Shown here piece by piece: positions 32,760 through 42,140 of a stretch of 64,000 nt of DNA. The notes under the pieces were generated by a model. The model saw only the letters and a program-made list of their open reading frames with translations, had not been told where the DNA came from and did not search any database. Within the stretch, counting starts at the first letter, position 1; the number at the start of each line of letters is the position of its first letter. The stretch is from JABCPE02 sp963516675 (lineage in GTDB: Bacteria > Bacteroidota > Bacteroidia > Flavobacteriales > Weeksellaceae), in assembly GCA_963516675.1 (NCBI GenBank), contig CAUQBH010000006.1:62001-126000 (forward strand). The letters run 5' to 3'. The position numbers and the translations under genes were made by a program.

Positions 32760-33104
32760 ATGAAGACAGCATCAATTTATCAAGATTTAGAATTTAATGA
32801 AAATAAGCCAGCAATAAAGGCGATTTTGGAGACAGATTTTACGAAAGAAATCAGAATCCTAATGCGAGAAAACCAAGAAATGAAAGAGCACCAGACACCT
32901 TTTCCCATTGTAGTGGAACTGCTGGAGGGAGAAATTATTTTTGGTGTAGAAGGGCAGAATTATGAGGTTAAAAAAGGAGATTTATTGACTTTGTCGGGAG
33001 GCGTTCCACATAATCTCATTGCGAAAAAAGAAAGTGTTATTCGTCTGACGCTTAGTAAGTTAGATTCATCAAAAAGAGTAGAGGGCGTTGCCGAAAAATC
33101 CTAA
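32760..33104 (+). CDS. Small cupin-fold protein
   Basis: A 114-residue single-domain cupin. The N-terminal part has HQTPFPIVVELLEGEIIFG (the first cupin motif with its His) and the second motif is GDLLTLSGGVPHNLIA, with a His in GVPHN. Metal-binding His residues are present but the Glu of motif 1 is not clearly placed, so metal binding is uncertain. It precedes a methyltransferase gene by 4 nt and is divergent from gldD. The two plus-strand genes look like one operon, ending at the hairpin at 33889-33915. Confidence 0.8.
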   Translation: MKTASIYQDLEFNENKPAIKAILETDFTKEIRILMRENQEMKEHQTPFPIVVELLEGEIIFGVEGQNYEVKKGDLLTLSGGVPHNLIAKKESVIRLTLSKLDSSKRVEGVAEKS

Positions 33105-33107
33105 ATC

Positions 33108-33887
33108 ATGAGCAAAGAACAAAATATGAACACCAGCCAAGGTCATTGGATTTTGGCAAAAATGGGCAAACGAGTGCTGCGCCCGGGAGGGAAGGAACTG
33201 AGTATGAAGATGATAGAGGGACTGAATATCAGCTCAAATGATGATGTGGTGGAGTTCGCGCCAGGACTGGGGTTTACAGCAGGAATTACACTTGGTAAAA
33301 ATCCTAAAAGCTATACAGGCGTAGAACTGAATGAAGAAGCGGCAGGAATTCTCAAAAATAGGCTCAAAGGAAAGGATTTTAAAATTATAATCGGAAATGC
33401 GGCGGAGTCCACCTTGGAGAGCAATAGTGTGGATAAAGTCTATGGAGAGGCGATGCTTACAATGCATGCAGACCACAGAAAATCGGAAATTATTCGCGAA
33501 GCCTACCGAATTTTGAAACCTGGCGGATTCTACGGAATTCATGAACTTGGGCTGACACCAGATGAGATACCAACGGAGAAAAAAGCTGAAATCCAAAAAG
33601 AACTGGCGCTGGCGATAAAGGTCAATGCTCGCCCATTAACCGTTTCCGAATGGACAGAGCTTTTAGAAAAAGAAGGTTTTTCTGTGGTGAAAATAGAAAC
33701 CAACCCAATGCATTTATTAGAACCCAAAAGAATAATAGATGATGAGGGATTTTTCAGAACGCTGAAAATTTTCTTTAATATAATTACCAACCCTGCTGCT
33801 AGGAAAAGAATCCTTGCGATGAGAAAAGTTTTCCGTGATAATGCACAAAACCTAAATGCCGTGGCGATTATCGCACAGAAAAAATAA
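33108..33887 (+). CDS. SAM-dependent class I methyltransferase
   Basis: A 259-residue protein with a Rossmann-like SAM fold: motif I EFAPGLGFTAG, motif II near TGVELNEEAAG, and post-motifs NAAESTLESNSVDKVYGEAML and ILKPGGFYGIHELGL. It lacks a signal peptide. The substrate is unknown; the family is broad (phospholipid, quinone or small-molecule methylation). It follows the cupin gene by 4 nt on the same strand; the two likely act together in small-molecule metabolism or detoxification. A hairpin follows. Confidence 0.83.
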   Translation: MSKEQNMNTSQGHWILAKMGKRVLRPGGKELSMKMIEGLNISSNDDVVEFAPGLGFTAGITLGKNPKSYTGVELNEEAAGILKNRLKGKDFKIIIGNAAESTLESNSVDKVYGEAMLTMHADHRKSEIIREAYRILKPGGFYGIHELGLTPDEIPTEKKAEIQKELALAIKVNARPLTVSEWTELLEKEGFSVVKIETNPMHLLEPKRIIDDEGFFRTLKIFFNIITNPAARKRILAMRKVFRDNAQNLNAVAIIAQKK

Positions 33888-33888
33888 C

Positions 33889-33915
33889 AAAAAGCCTATC
33901 AAAATAGGCTTTTTG
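33889..33915. terminator. Bidirectional terminator
   Basis: AAAAAGCCTAT pairs with ATAGGCTTTTT around a CAAA loop, between the convergent ends of the methyltransferase and the ABC exporter genes. Confidence 0.8.
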
Positions 33916-35652
33916 TTATATAGGTTCTTGTTTTTTATTCAGAGCGGTGTAGTAACCACCTTTGTTTAGGAGTTCTTGGTGAGTTCCCATTTCTACGATT
34001 TCGCCCTGATGCATTACGATGATTTTATCTGCTTTTTCTATCGTGGAGAGCCTGTGAGCGATGATGATGGAAGTCCTGTTTTTAGTGATTTTTTCCGTTG
34101 CTTTTTGAATTAGTTTTTCCGATTCGTGGTCTATGGAAGAAGTCGCTTCATCCAGAATGAGAATTTTAGGATTTACTAAATAAGCCCTTAGGAAAGATAG
34201 TAACTGTCTCTGTCCCAGTGAAATGGAAGAACCTCTTTCGCTTACGATGAAATGATATCCATTGGGCAGTTTTTCTATGAAATCATTAACTTCTATTTCT
34301 TCCGCTGCCTTTTTTATTTCTTCTAATGTGATGTTTTTATTCCCTAATGTAAGGTTTTCTGCAATGCTTTCTTGGAAAAGGAAAACATCTTGTAGAACCA
34401 CACCTATTTGGCTTCTGTAGTGGTATAGTTCGTAATCGTAGATATCGGTATCATCTACTAAAATTTGTCCATCGGTAATGTCGTAAAGCCTTGTAATTAG
34501 GCTTATTATGGTGGATTTTCCTGCGCCAGTAGCGCCTACGATAGCCACTGTTTCGCCTGGATTTACAGTGAAGTTGATTCCTTTCAAGACTTGCTGCTTT
34601 TCATCATAGGCGAATTTTACATTTTTAAACTCTATTTTTCCTTCCAAAGATTCTTTTTTGATGGTTCCTTTGTTCGGAGTAAAGTTTTCTTCCTCGTTCA
34701 TGATTTTTAGAACTCGTTCAGCTCCTACCAGCCCTCTTTGGATATTGTTAAATCTATCGGCTATCTGTCGTAATGGTCTGACTAATAATGAAATAAACTG
34801 AATGAAAGCGATGATGTCTCCTGCGCCCACTTCTTTGCCATTGATAACATTATAACCCGCATAAACCAAGATAGTGCCTATAAATAGCGAGGCGAGTAAA
34901 TCCACAACGGGAAAGAATAGAGAGAAATAAAATACCGTTTTCAGTAAGGCATTTTTCAGTTCTATATTGATTTTGTCAAATTTGTCAAATTCTGCTTTCT
35001 GTCGGTTAAATACTTGGATAATGGACATTCCAGCCAGTCTTTCCTGCACGAAACTATTTTGGACAGAAGTAAGATTTCGTTCTGTGGAAAAAGAAACTTT
35101 TAGTTTTTTCTGAAAAAATCTTGTGATAAGATACATCAGAGGAAGCATCATTAGGACAATGTAGCTGAGTTCCTTATTCACCATAAACATAGTCCCGATG
35201 ACCATCACCACACGAAGAACATCACCAAAAACCATCAGAAAACCATCCGTATAGACCACTGCCACGGTTTCCACATCTCCTACGGCACGAGTGACCAGGC
35301 TCCCAATCGGAGTTTTGTCAAAAAATGAAGTTTTGAAATGAATCAGCTTTGTATAAAGGCGTTCGCGGATGTCCCGAATTACCGATTGAGCAATGAAATT
35401 AGAAAGATAATACAGCATCACCTGCAGAAAAGTTTCCAAAAGAACCATCCCTAATAGCAGATAAATCCCGTTCATCAGCTCTGTTCGGCTTTTTTCTTTA
35501 ATGATGACCAGATCTACTATTTCTTTGGTAAGAATAGGTCGGTAGGTGGAGATAAACGCCACTGCAAGGGAAATAAGCAAAGTGATGATGAACCACTTTT
35601 TAAATTTCAATCCGATGAAAAATAATTTTTTTATGATAGTGCTGTTGCTCAT
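33916..35652 (-). CDS. ABC-type exporter, MsbA/lipid A-flippase-like
   Basis: A 578-residue half-transporter with an N-terminal membrane domain (six hydrophobic segments in residues about 15-310) and a C-terminal ATPase. Motifs: Walker A GATGAGKST, Q-loop, the signature with SLGQRQLLSFLRAY (a variant of LSGGQRQ), Walker B ILDEATSSID, then the H-loop IIIAHRLST. It forms homodimers that export lipids, drugs or peptides. It is 24 nt downstream of a PIF1-like helicase gene on the same strand. Substrate is not evident; an MsbA-like lipid flippase is the simplest guess. Confidence 0.88.
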   Translation of the reverse strand: MSNSTIIKKLFFIGLKFKKWFIITLLISLAVAFISTYRPILTKEIVDLVIIKEKSRTELMNGIYLLLGMVLLETFLQVMLYYLSNFIAQSVIRDIRERLYTKLIHFKTSFFDKTPIGSLVTRAVGDVETVAVVYTDGFLMVFGDVLRVVMVIGTMFMVNKELSYIVLMMLPLMYLITRFFQKKLKVSFSTERNLTSVQNSFVQERLAGMSIIQVFNRQKAEFDKFDKINIELKNALLKTVFYFSLFFPVVDLLASLFIGTILVYAGYNVINGKEVGAGDIIAFIQFISLLVRPLRQIADRFNNIQRGLVGAERVLKIMNEEENFTPNKGTIKKESLEGKIEFKNVKFAYDEKQQVLKGINFTVNPGETVAIVGATGAGKSTIISLITRLYDITDGQILVDDTDIYDYELYHYRSQIGVVLQDVFLFQESIAENLTLGNKNITLEEIKKAAEEIEVNDFIEKLPNGYHFIVSERGSSISLGQRQLLSFLRAYLVNPKILILDEATSSIDHESEKLIQKATEKITKNRTSIIIAHRLSTIEKADKIIVMHQGEIVEMGTHQELLNKGGYYTALNKKQEPI

Positions 35653-35676
35653 ATTTCGTGTAAAATGTAAATAAAA

Positions 35677-37809
35677 TTATAACTCCTTATTGCTCAGGTA
35701 TTTGTAATGATTCCAAAGCAGCCTAATCTCGTGATAGTCAAAATCATCAGGAAGGATTTCCTTCCATTCATTCAGGCTGTTTTGCGGTTGTGCATTAAAA
35801 GTTTTCTCAAAAATACTTATTTTTTCAGAACTTATAATTCTAGTTAAATCCAAAACGCCCTGATCAGCGAATTTAGCCAAATGCCCTACGATAGTGCTGG
35901 GTGCGAGGGCTCTTTCTTTCGCTATTTCATCAATGTTTTTCCCTTGTTCAAAGAGTTTGTAGGTGATGATATGAGTCGGGATTTTTGCGATTTTTGTGCT
36001 GATTTTCTCATCTTTATCAGCATCAAATAACTTCGTTTCTAAGAGTTTCGTTAATTTTAAATCGTTCAAATAATCTTCCGTGTCACTTATCCAAATTTTG
36101 AGAAATTCATTGTGTTCTTTAAGACCTTTTTCGTTTTTTGTCTCGGAATAAAATTGTTTCAGAGGCTCAAAAACTTGGTCTTTTATTTTTTCAAAGAAAA
36201 AATGAACTCCGCCTTTTGCTTTCTTTTCTATTTCCTGCCATTCTTCTTGTCCGTGTGTGAATTTGGTCGCTTTTTGAAGCAGGATTTTCTCAAATTTTTC
36301 ACAGACTTTTATTAATTCTTTTATATTGGTTTTCAGTGAGATATATAGAGTTTGAGTTTTCTCTTCGCTGAGTTTCTTTGAGCTTTTTGCAATATCATAC
36401 CAATCTTCCAGAGATTGTAAGAACCAGCCGCAATCGGTGTATTTCAGGACTTTTTTGATGCTGTAATGGTATTTTTCAGCCTCTATGATTTGTTCTATCT
36501 TGTCATTCGCCTTTGTATCTTCTTGAAAATGAGATATTCTATCATCTTTGAAAATAACCGAAGGCGTGATTTTGGATTTTAGATAAATCCCTTCCAATGT
36601 CCTGCATCGGGAAAGCGCCACATAGACCTGCCCAGAGGTGAAACTCTGCCCAGCATCTATGATAAGCCTGTCAAAAGTGAGCCCTTGGCTTTTGTGGATG
36701 GTAACTGCCCACGCCAAACGGATAGGCAGCTGCTCAAAACTTCCAGTGACTTCTTCTTTTATCTGTTTGTCCTCTCCCAGAGTGTATTTTTTCTGTTCCC
36801 AGACTTCTTTTTTTATTTCCAGTTCCTCATCGCTTCCATCCAGAATTGCGAAAACTTTATCTTCTGTAAGGCGTGATATTTCGGCGAGTTTGCCGTTGTA
36901 GTATTTTCTGTCGCCAGAGGTATCATTTCGGATGAACATCACCTGCGCGCCGACTTTCAGTTCCAAAGTTTCATCATTTGGAAACATATTTTCCTTAAAA
37001 TCTCCGAAAACAGAAGCATTATAGAAAAATGAAGGCGTTTTTAACTCGTTGATTTTCTTTTGGTTAATGCTGTCCGCCATTTTATTATGCGAACAGAGAT
37101 GAACGAAAGCTTCTCCATTAGGTTCAAAATCAGGGAAATACCTTTCATTTAATTTATTGAAATCCACCAATTTGCTGTTTCCATCACGAATCGCATTCAG
37201 CAGGTCTAAAAATTCTTTGTCTTTTTGTCTAAAAACTTCGGTCAGCTCTATCGTTAGTAAATCCATTTCCTCCAAAGCCTTTGCATTAAAGAAGAAAGGC
37301 GAGGAATAGTACCGCTGAAGGATATATTCGCTGTCTTCCCGAATAACAGGCGGAAGCTGGAATAAATCTCCCACGAAAAGCAGCTGCGCACCTCCGAATT
37401 TCTGCTGATTTCTTCTGGCTGTCCTGAGGGCAAAATCCATCATATCCAAGACATCGGCTCTGAGCATAGAGACTTCATCTATGATGATGATTTCCACCTC
37501 GCGCAGGAGTTTTAGTTTGTCTTTTCTGTATCTGAAATGAGGGAGTAGGTCTGAAATGTTATTAGCAATATTAGCATCTATCCTGTCTACCGTAGGGACA
37601 AAGGGTCTGAGAGGTAGCCCAAACATAGAGTGGATGGTGACACCGCCGGCATTGATAGCTGCGATGCCTGTGGGAGCCACTATGATATGATTTTTCCGAG
37701 ATTTTTTCACGAAATCACTCAGGAAGGTGGTTTTTCCTGTTCCCGCCCTTCCTGTAAGGAAAACATTACGATTGGTATTTTCTATTAAATCAAATAAATG
37801 CTCATTCAT
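35677..37809 (-). CDS. PIF1/RecD-like helicase with C-terminal HTH_40-type domain
   Basis: A 710-residue superfamily 1B helicase. Walker A is GRAGTGKTTF (residues 20-29), then TGIAAINAGGVTIHSMFG, IIIDEVSML (Walker B), QLLFVGDLFQLPPV and, near residue 375, WAVTIHKSQGLTFDRLIID followed by YVALSRC, as in PIF1-type enzymes. The C-terminal 100 residues hold a helix-turn-helix (LFEQGKNIDEIAKERALA then STIVGHLAKF) that looks like the HTH_40 domain found on RecQ-type helicases. A middle region of unknown fold is rich in Lys and Glu. It is a DNA repair or replication helicase; the exact role is inferred only from family. Confidence 0.87.
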   Translation of the reverse strand: MNEHLFDLIENTNRNVFLTGRAGTGKTTFLSDFVKKSRKNHIIVAPTGIAAINAGGVTIHSMFGLPLRPFVPTVDRIDANIANNISDLLPHFRYRKDKLKLLREVEIIIIDEVSMLRADVLDMMDFALRTARRNQQKFGGAQLLFVGDLFQLPPVIREDSEYILQRYYSSPFFFNAKALEEMDLLTIELTEVFRQKDKEFLDLLNAIRDGNSKLVDFNKLNERYFPDFEPNGEAFVHLCSHNKMADSINQKKINELKTPSFFYNASVFGDFKENMFPNDETLELKVGAQVMFIRNDTSGDRKYYNGKLAEISRLTEDKVFAILDGSDEELEIKKEVWEQKKYTLGEDKQIKEEVTGSFEQLPIRLAWAVTIHKSQGLTFDRLIIDAGQSFTSGQVYVALSRCRTLEGIYLKSKITPSVIFKDDRISHFQEDTKANDKIEQIIEAEKYHYSIKKVLKYTDCGWFLQSLEDWYDIAKSSKKLSEEKTQTLYISLKTNIKELIKVCEKFEKILLQKATKFTHGQEEWQEIEKKAKGGVHFFFEKIKDQVFEPLKQFYSETKNEKGLKEHNEFLKIWISDTEDYLNDLKLTKLLETKLFDADKDEKISTKIAKIPTHIITYKLFEQGKNIDEIAKERALAPSTIVGHLAKFADQGVLDLTRIISSEKISIFEKTFNAQPQNSLNEWKEILPDDFDYHEIRLLWNHYKYLSNKEL

Positions 37810-37830
37810 CGGCTCGTGTGGTGTATTTTG

Positions 37831-37867
37831 CTAAAAACAAAACGAATAGAAATTGGTTCTATTCGTT
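37831..37867 (-). terminator. Terminator of the monooxygenase gene
   Basis: On the minus strand AACGAATAGAA pairs with TTCTATTCGTT and is followed by TTGTTTTTAG, ending the 37874-38167 transcript before the helicase gene. Confidence 0.75.
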
Positions 37868-37873
37868 GAATTT

Positions 37874-38167
37874 CTAATGAAATTTATTATTGCCTTTATA
37901 AACAATCACTTCTGCATTCTTTTCCTTGACCAAATCTACGAAATTGATAAAATGTTTCGTCTGGTTATGCAGGTTTAGGGCTTCTTGGCTTTCCCAAGTT
38001 TCACTCATGATAAAATGCCCTTCGGTATCTATATCTTCTATCAGATTGTACTTGATGCAGCCTTTTTCTTTTCGGCTTTCTTCCACCAAAACTTTCAAGC
38101 TATCAAGGATTTCGGATACTTGTTCAGCTCTGAATTTTATCAATGCAATTACTTCTAAATTCTTCAT
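37874..38167 (-). CDS. Antibiotic-biosynthesis-monooxygenase-like (ABM) small protein
   Basis: A 97-residue ferredoxin-like fold protein of the ABM family, dimeric in known relatives, such as quinol monooxygenase YgiN. The pattern is IALIKFRAEQVSEIL, then KEKGCIKYNLIED, FIMSETWESQEALNLHNQTKHF and a C-terminal strand. The residues known in YgiN-type enzymes are only partly visible, so catalysis is uncertain and a small oxidative-stress role is possible. It stands alone between a MoxR gene and a helicase gene with its own terminator. Confidence 0.8.
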   Translation of the reverse strand: MKNLEVIALIKFRAEQVSEILDSLKVLVEESRKEKGCIKYNLIEDIDTEGHFIMSETWESQEALNLHNQTKHFINFVDLVKEKNAEVIVYKGNNKFH

Positions 38168-38201
38168 AAAGAAAAAATTTTATCCTCCACAAAGATACTA
38201 A

Positions 38202-39209
38202 TTATCTAGGAATTTCTATATTTTCTAAAATTTGTCTGATGATTTCATCTGTGGTAAGCCCTTCCATTTCTCGCTCAGGAGAAACCATTACACGATGGCG
38301 AAGCACTGCATAGCTGGCTTCTTTTATGTCCTCTGGAGTTACGAAATCTCTTCCTCTTATCGCTGCAAAAGCCTTGGAAGCCGTAAGAAGAGCCAAACTC
38401 GCTCTCGGTGAAGCACCTAAATATAGGAATTGGTTTTCACGAGTGTTGATAACCAGTTTCGCAATGTATTCTATCAAATGAGGCTCTACAATAATCTCTT
38501 TTACAAGGTTTTGGAATCTTTTCAGCTGTTCACCTGAAATTACAGTATTGATGGCTACTGTTTTGTCCGAAGACTTGTCTTGATGCTGGTTTTGGATAAT
38601 GGTAATTTCCTGCTCCAGATTAGGATAGCCCACATTTATTTTAAATAAAAACCTGTCCAGCTGGGCTTCAGGAAGTCGGTAAGTTCCCTCTTGTTCTATC
38701 GGGTTTTGGGTAGCCACTACCAAGAAAGGAAGTTCCATAGGATAGCGCGTTCCGTCCATAGTGATTTGTCTTTCCTCCATCACCTCAAAAAGCGCCGCCT
38801 GAGTTTTTGCAGGAGAACGGTTAATCTCATCTATGAGGATAAAATTAGAAAAAATAGGTCCTTTTTTGAACTCAAATTCAGAGGTTTTCACATTGAAAAC
38901 AGATGTTCCCAAAATATCTGAAGGCATAAGATCTGGCGTGAACTGTATCCTGCTGAAATCCACAGAGATAGTCTTGGCAAGGAGCTTGGCTGTGATGGTT
39001 TTCGCGACTCCTGGGACACCTTCTATCAGGACATGCCCATTAGAAAGAAGGGCAGCGAGGAGATGTTCTATCATGCTCTCTTGTCCTACGATGACTTTTC
39101 CTATTTCGGCTTTTATTTTTTCTAAACTTTCGCGGAGTTCTGTCATATCTATTCTTGACTGGAACTGTGTAGCTGGAGTTTCTGGGTGTTCATTTTCTAT
39201 ATTTTCCAT
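38202..39209 (-). CDS. MoxR-family AAA+ ATPase
   Basis: A 335-residue AAA+ ATPase with Walker A GVPGVAKT (residues 64-71), Walker B ILIDEINRSPAKTQAAL, sensor 1 VVATQNPIE and the arginine-finger region PEAQLDRFLF. MoxR proteins are chaperones that assemble metal or protein complexes, typically with VWA-domain proteins and DUF58 proteins. It leads the downstream genes DUF4350, DUF4129, a membrane protein and SpoIIM on the same strand with 0-5 nt gaps or overlaps. No DUF58/VWA protein is in this window. Start is ATG; no signal. Confidence 0.9.
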   Translation of the reverse strand: MENIENEHPETPATQFQSRIDMTELRESLEKIKAEIGKVIVGQESMIEHLLAALLSNGHVLIEGVPGVAKTITAKLLAKTISVDFSRIQFTPDLMPSDILGTSVFNVKTSEFEFKKGPIFSNFILIDEINRSPAKTQAALFEVMEERQITMDGTRYPMELPFLVVATQNPIEQEGTYRLPEAQLDRFLFKINVGYPNLEQEITIIQNQHQDKSSDKTVAINTVISGEQLKRFQNLVKEIIVEPHLIEYIAKLVINTRENQFLYLGASPRASLALLTASKAFAAIRGRDFVTPEDIKEASYAVLRHRVMVSPEREMEGLTTDEIIRQILENIEIPR

Positions 39210-39212
39210 TTT

Positions 39213-40382
39213 TTATGATTTTAAAATTTTATCTAAAACTTCGTTTATTTTCGCTAAATCAGAGTGTTTTACTTGAATATGTTGATTTTGTATTTTGTTT
39301 ATTAAATCAACGGCTTCCTGTATCAGTTCTATATTTTTCCCAGTTTTTAGGTGTAATTTTTTGATGAAATTATCATCCAGATGCTGGGTATCAATCATTA
39401 AATCCAATCTTACTTTATTGAGGAAATATTGGATTTTTTTTAGAGCCATGTCATGTGGTGTTCCCTCTTGTAGATAGAGGTTTCCGATACTTTTCACGAA
39501 CTCTACGGACTTGTTTTTCAGAGGTTCTATGATAGGAACGATTCTCTGTTTTCTTCTAATATTAAATAGCGCAAAAAGCAGTAATCCCACCAGTAGCAGC
39601 TGCCATGCATGTCTGAGATTATCATTCTGAAGGATAAATCTCAGCGGCGACTGGGATTCTCTTTTTTTATTGTAATTTTCTGTAAACCAAACAGTTTTGT
39701 TATTTGGAAGGTATGAAAATATATTTTCTACATACTTATGTCCTTCGGGTTTTAGGAGGTAATAATTGGTCAGAATAAGCGGCTCCGAATGAAGATAAAA
39801 ATTACCTTTTCCAAAAGGAACTTGGATAAAATTAAAACTTACTTTTTTCCCATCTTTTTCGATGTAACCTAAAATTTTCTGACCAGAGTTTATTTCTTTA
39901 AAACCTGTTCCAGAAGGCGCTTTATCTATCAAGATGCTGTTTTTCATTTTTTTGTCTAATAGATGGAAAGTCAGCTTTTTATCTTCATCAATGTCATTCA
40001 GATATTTGTAAGATATATCTATGGTGTCAGGGAGGGAGTAGAAAACTTTATCGATGACCAATACATTAGCACCTTTTTCTGTTTGCTCTAAGATTTTTTT
40101 CCAAGACTCTTCATCAAAATGTTTATTGAAAACCAGAATGTTATGAGGAGGAAGGTTAGGGTTTTGTTTGTAATAATTAAACGGCGATTCCTCCACACGC
40201 TCTACATTTTTGAGAAGCCCATTTACTTCTTGGTTGAAAACATACAGCCCAAAGGGAGTTTTCTTATGAATGTCAAAGTTTTTCCGCCAGTCTATGACCT
40301 CGGTTTTATTGACTTCCAGCAGTCCCAGTATCACCAAAACGATGACAAGTATTATTCCATAAATTCTAAATGTTTTGTTCAT
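39213..40382 (-). CDS. DUF4350-domain membrane protein
   Basis: A 389-residue protein with a membrane helix at residues about 6-24 and another at about 255-272 (HAWQLLLVGLLLFALFNI). Between them is an extracytoplasmic domain that resembles DUF4350, a GATase-like fold: NKTEVIDWRKNF, PPHNILVFNKH and LTNYYLLKPEGHKYVENIF. It lies 3 nt downstream of... rather, upstream of the MoxR gene's start in transcription order (its stop is 3 nt from the MoxR ATG), and the set of neighbours is the usual Bacteroidota MoxR operon. Function is unknown. Confidence 0.8.
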   Translation of the reverse strand: MNKTFRIYGIILVIVLVILGLLEVNKTEVIDWRKNFDIHKKTPFGLYVFNQEVNGLLKNVERVEESPFNYYKQNPNLPPHNILVFNKHFDEESWKKILEQTEKGANVLVIDKVFYSLPDTIDISYKYLNDIDEDKKLTFHLLDKKMKNSILIDKAPSGTGFKEINSGQKILGYIEKDGKKVSFNFIQVPFGKGNFYLHSEPLILTNYYLLKPEGHKYVENIFSYLPNNKTVWFTENYNKKRESQSPLRFILQNDNLRHAWQLLLVGLLLFALFNIRRKQRIVPIIEPLKNKSVEFVKSIGNLYLQEGTPHDMALKKIQYFLNKVRLDLMIDTQHLDDNFIKKLHLKTGKNIELIQEAVDLINKIQNQHIQVKHSDLAKINEVLDKILKS

Positions 40383-40387
40383 TCAGT

Positions 40388-41200
40388 TTATATTTTTTCA
40401 TGAAAAACCGACCATTTTTCTTTCATTTTGTGGTAGGAATTTTCATCAATTTCAAATTCGCCATACCATACATAATCAAAGATTTTAGTAGCATCTCGGA
40501 ATTTTCCTTGCAGTTGTTTTTCTTTGATTTCGCTCATGTAGTCTCGGTTGGTTTTTTCAGGATTCCATTCTATGATTTTTTTGTCCGCTAATATCTTTAA
40601 AATCCAAAGAAACTGATATCTCACCGCATATCTGAAATCACGGTTTCTTTCATAGCCTTTGATGCTTTCCTGAAAGTTGATTTCATGGATATTTTCATGA
40701 AGTTCGTTTACTTCTATATTGATTTTTTTGTTTTTCTTTCCAAAGAAGAAACTGCCCTCCTTCGATATAAGGAATTTTATCAAGAAATAAAGCACAAAAC
40801 CTATGATGATAATGGCTAAAAATCTCATTATGCTTTCCGCAAAATCAAAAGGCTTATTAGAATTGATACTTCCAAAAATAGATTCTAAAAGTTCTATGAA
40901 TTTTCTTTGCAGCTTTTCCCATAGAGATTCTCTTGGTTTGGTAGCAGTATAGTCATACTCTTTGGACTGATACTTGTTTTTATAGTTTTCTGGAAAAGTT
41001 TTAGGGAAAATTACATCATCGGTTTCCTTTATGGAGTTCAGTAAAGAATCCATTTTCCGCTCCTCATAGGCATTATTATCTAATATCTCCTCAGGAACAT
41101 CATCTAGTTCTATTTCATCTGTTGAAGTTTGTCCGTGAAAAAGCCCTAAACTGCCGAAGAAAATTAAAAGTGCAACAAACTTAAATCTCATTCCGTCCAA
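40388..41200 (-). CDS. DUF4129-domain membrane protein
   Basis: A 270-residue protein with a signal-like N-terminal helix, a long acidic segment and one clear membrane helix at about residues 115-135. The C-terminal DUF4129 portion is AVRYQFLWILKILADKKII with WNPEKTNRDYMSEI; this module in other proteins is linked to MoxR operons. It overlaps the next gene by 20 bp and ends 5 nt before the DUF4350 gene, so all are translationally coupled. Function unknown. Confidence 0.8.
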   Translation of the reverse strand: MDGMRFKFVALLIFFGSLGLFHGQTSTDEIELDDVPEEILDNNAYEERKMDSLLNSIKETDDVIFPKTFPENYKNKYQSKEYDYTATKPRESLWEKLQRKFIELLESIFGSINSNKPFDFAESIMRFLAIIIIGFVLYFLIKFLISKEGSFFFGKKNKKINIEVNELHENIHEINFQESIKGYERNRDFRYAVRYQFLWILKILADKKIIEWNPEKTNRDYMSEIKEKQLQGKFRDATKIFDYVWYGEFEIDENSYHKMKEKWSVFHEKI

Positions 41201-42140
41201 TAGTTTCTATTTCAGATAAATCCATTTTTCTATGAAGGTCAGTGCGGTTGTCATAGTACATCAGCCCAGCATTTACATAAATCAAGTTATTCGCTAAAAA
41301 ACTAATGAACATCACCACTGCATAAATGATAATCAATGCAAAAGCTGTCCCGCTGCCACTATCTGAATTATATGCATCTCCTACACTCAAAGCCCCTAAT
41401 ATAGTGAAAAACATAGGGATAAAGGTAAATATAGAGATTACTGTTTGTATGATAAAATAAGTAACCACTGTAGAGCCCCAATATTTCCAAAAAGGTGATT
41501 TCCCTTCTCTGTTCGGATAGTTAAACTGAGCAGAGATAGCATAGGAAAGAGAACCAAAGAAGCCTCGTTCCGTGTGGAAATAATCAAACAGAAGGAAATT
41601 GATAGTATTCATCACGATAGGAGCCAAAAAGAAAATCAAAATCAGTCCTATCAGTAAGAAAACCAATAAGAAACTGATACCAAAAACGATCACAACCAAA
41701 GGAAGAATGATAAACAATAATCCTAAAAATAAGATAAGAATTTTCCCTGCATTTTTCTTCAGGTCGTTTAGTATTTCATCGGTTTTGATGTCTATACTTC
41801 CCGTTTCGCTGGCTCTTTTCATGTATAGCACTGGGAAACAGTAATTGATAATAGCCGCTGCCAAAAACAATATGAAAATCAGCGATGTTATTAAAATCAA
41901 AGTTCCTATATTCTCCTCAAAATATTCTTCAAAATATCGGCTTTGTCCTTCCATATTAGAACCAAACATCTGAGAAAAAAATTCGCGGTAGCCCACTACT
42001 GCCAGCACCATCATCAGTATCAGTATCAGACCATTTATCAAGAAATAATTCTTGAAATAGTTCTTTCCATATATTTTGAAGAAAGCAAAAGAATCGGAAA
42101 TCAAACCACCGAAATCTCTTCTTTTATAAAATTCAAACAT
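41181..42140 (-). CDS. Multi-pass membrane protein of the MoxR cluster
   Basis: A 319-residue protein with six or more hydrophobic segments (for instance FLINGLILILMMVLAVVG and IINYCFPVLYMK) and no signal peptide. It has no catalytic motif and resembles the DUF4013-type or glycerophosphoryl-like membrane proteins often found in this cluster, but I cannot fix the family. It overlaps both neighbours (20 bp with DUF4129 and 8 bp with SpoIIM), strong evidence of a shared transcript. Confidence 0.7.
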   Translation of the reverse strand: MFEFYKRRDFGGLISDSFAFFKIYGKNYFKNYFLINGLILILMMVLAVVGYREFFSQMFGSNMEGQSRYFEEYFEENIGTLILITSLIFILFLAAAIINYCFPVLYMKRASETGSIDIKTDEILNDLKKNAGKILILFLGLLFIILPLVVIVFGISFLLVFLLIGLILIFFLAPIVMNTINFLLFDYFHTERGFFGSLSYAISAQFNYPNREGKSPFWKYWGSTVVTYFIIQTVISIFTFIPMFFTILGALSVGDAYNSDSGSGTAFALIIIYAVVMFISFLANNLIYVNAGLMYYDNRTDLHRKMDLSEIETIGRNEI

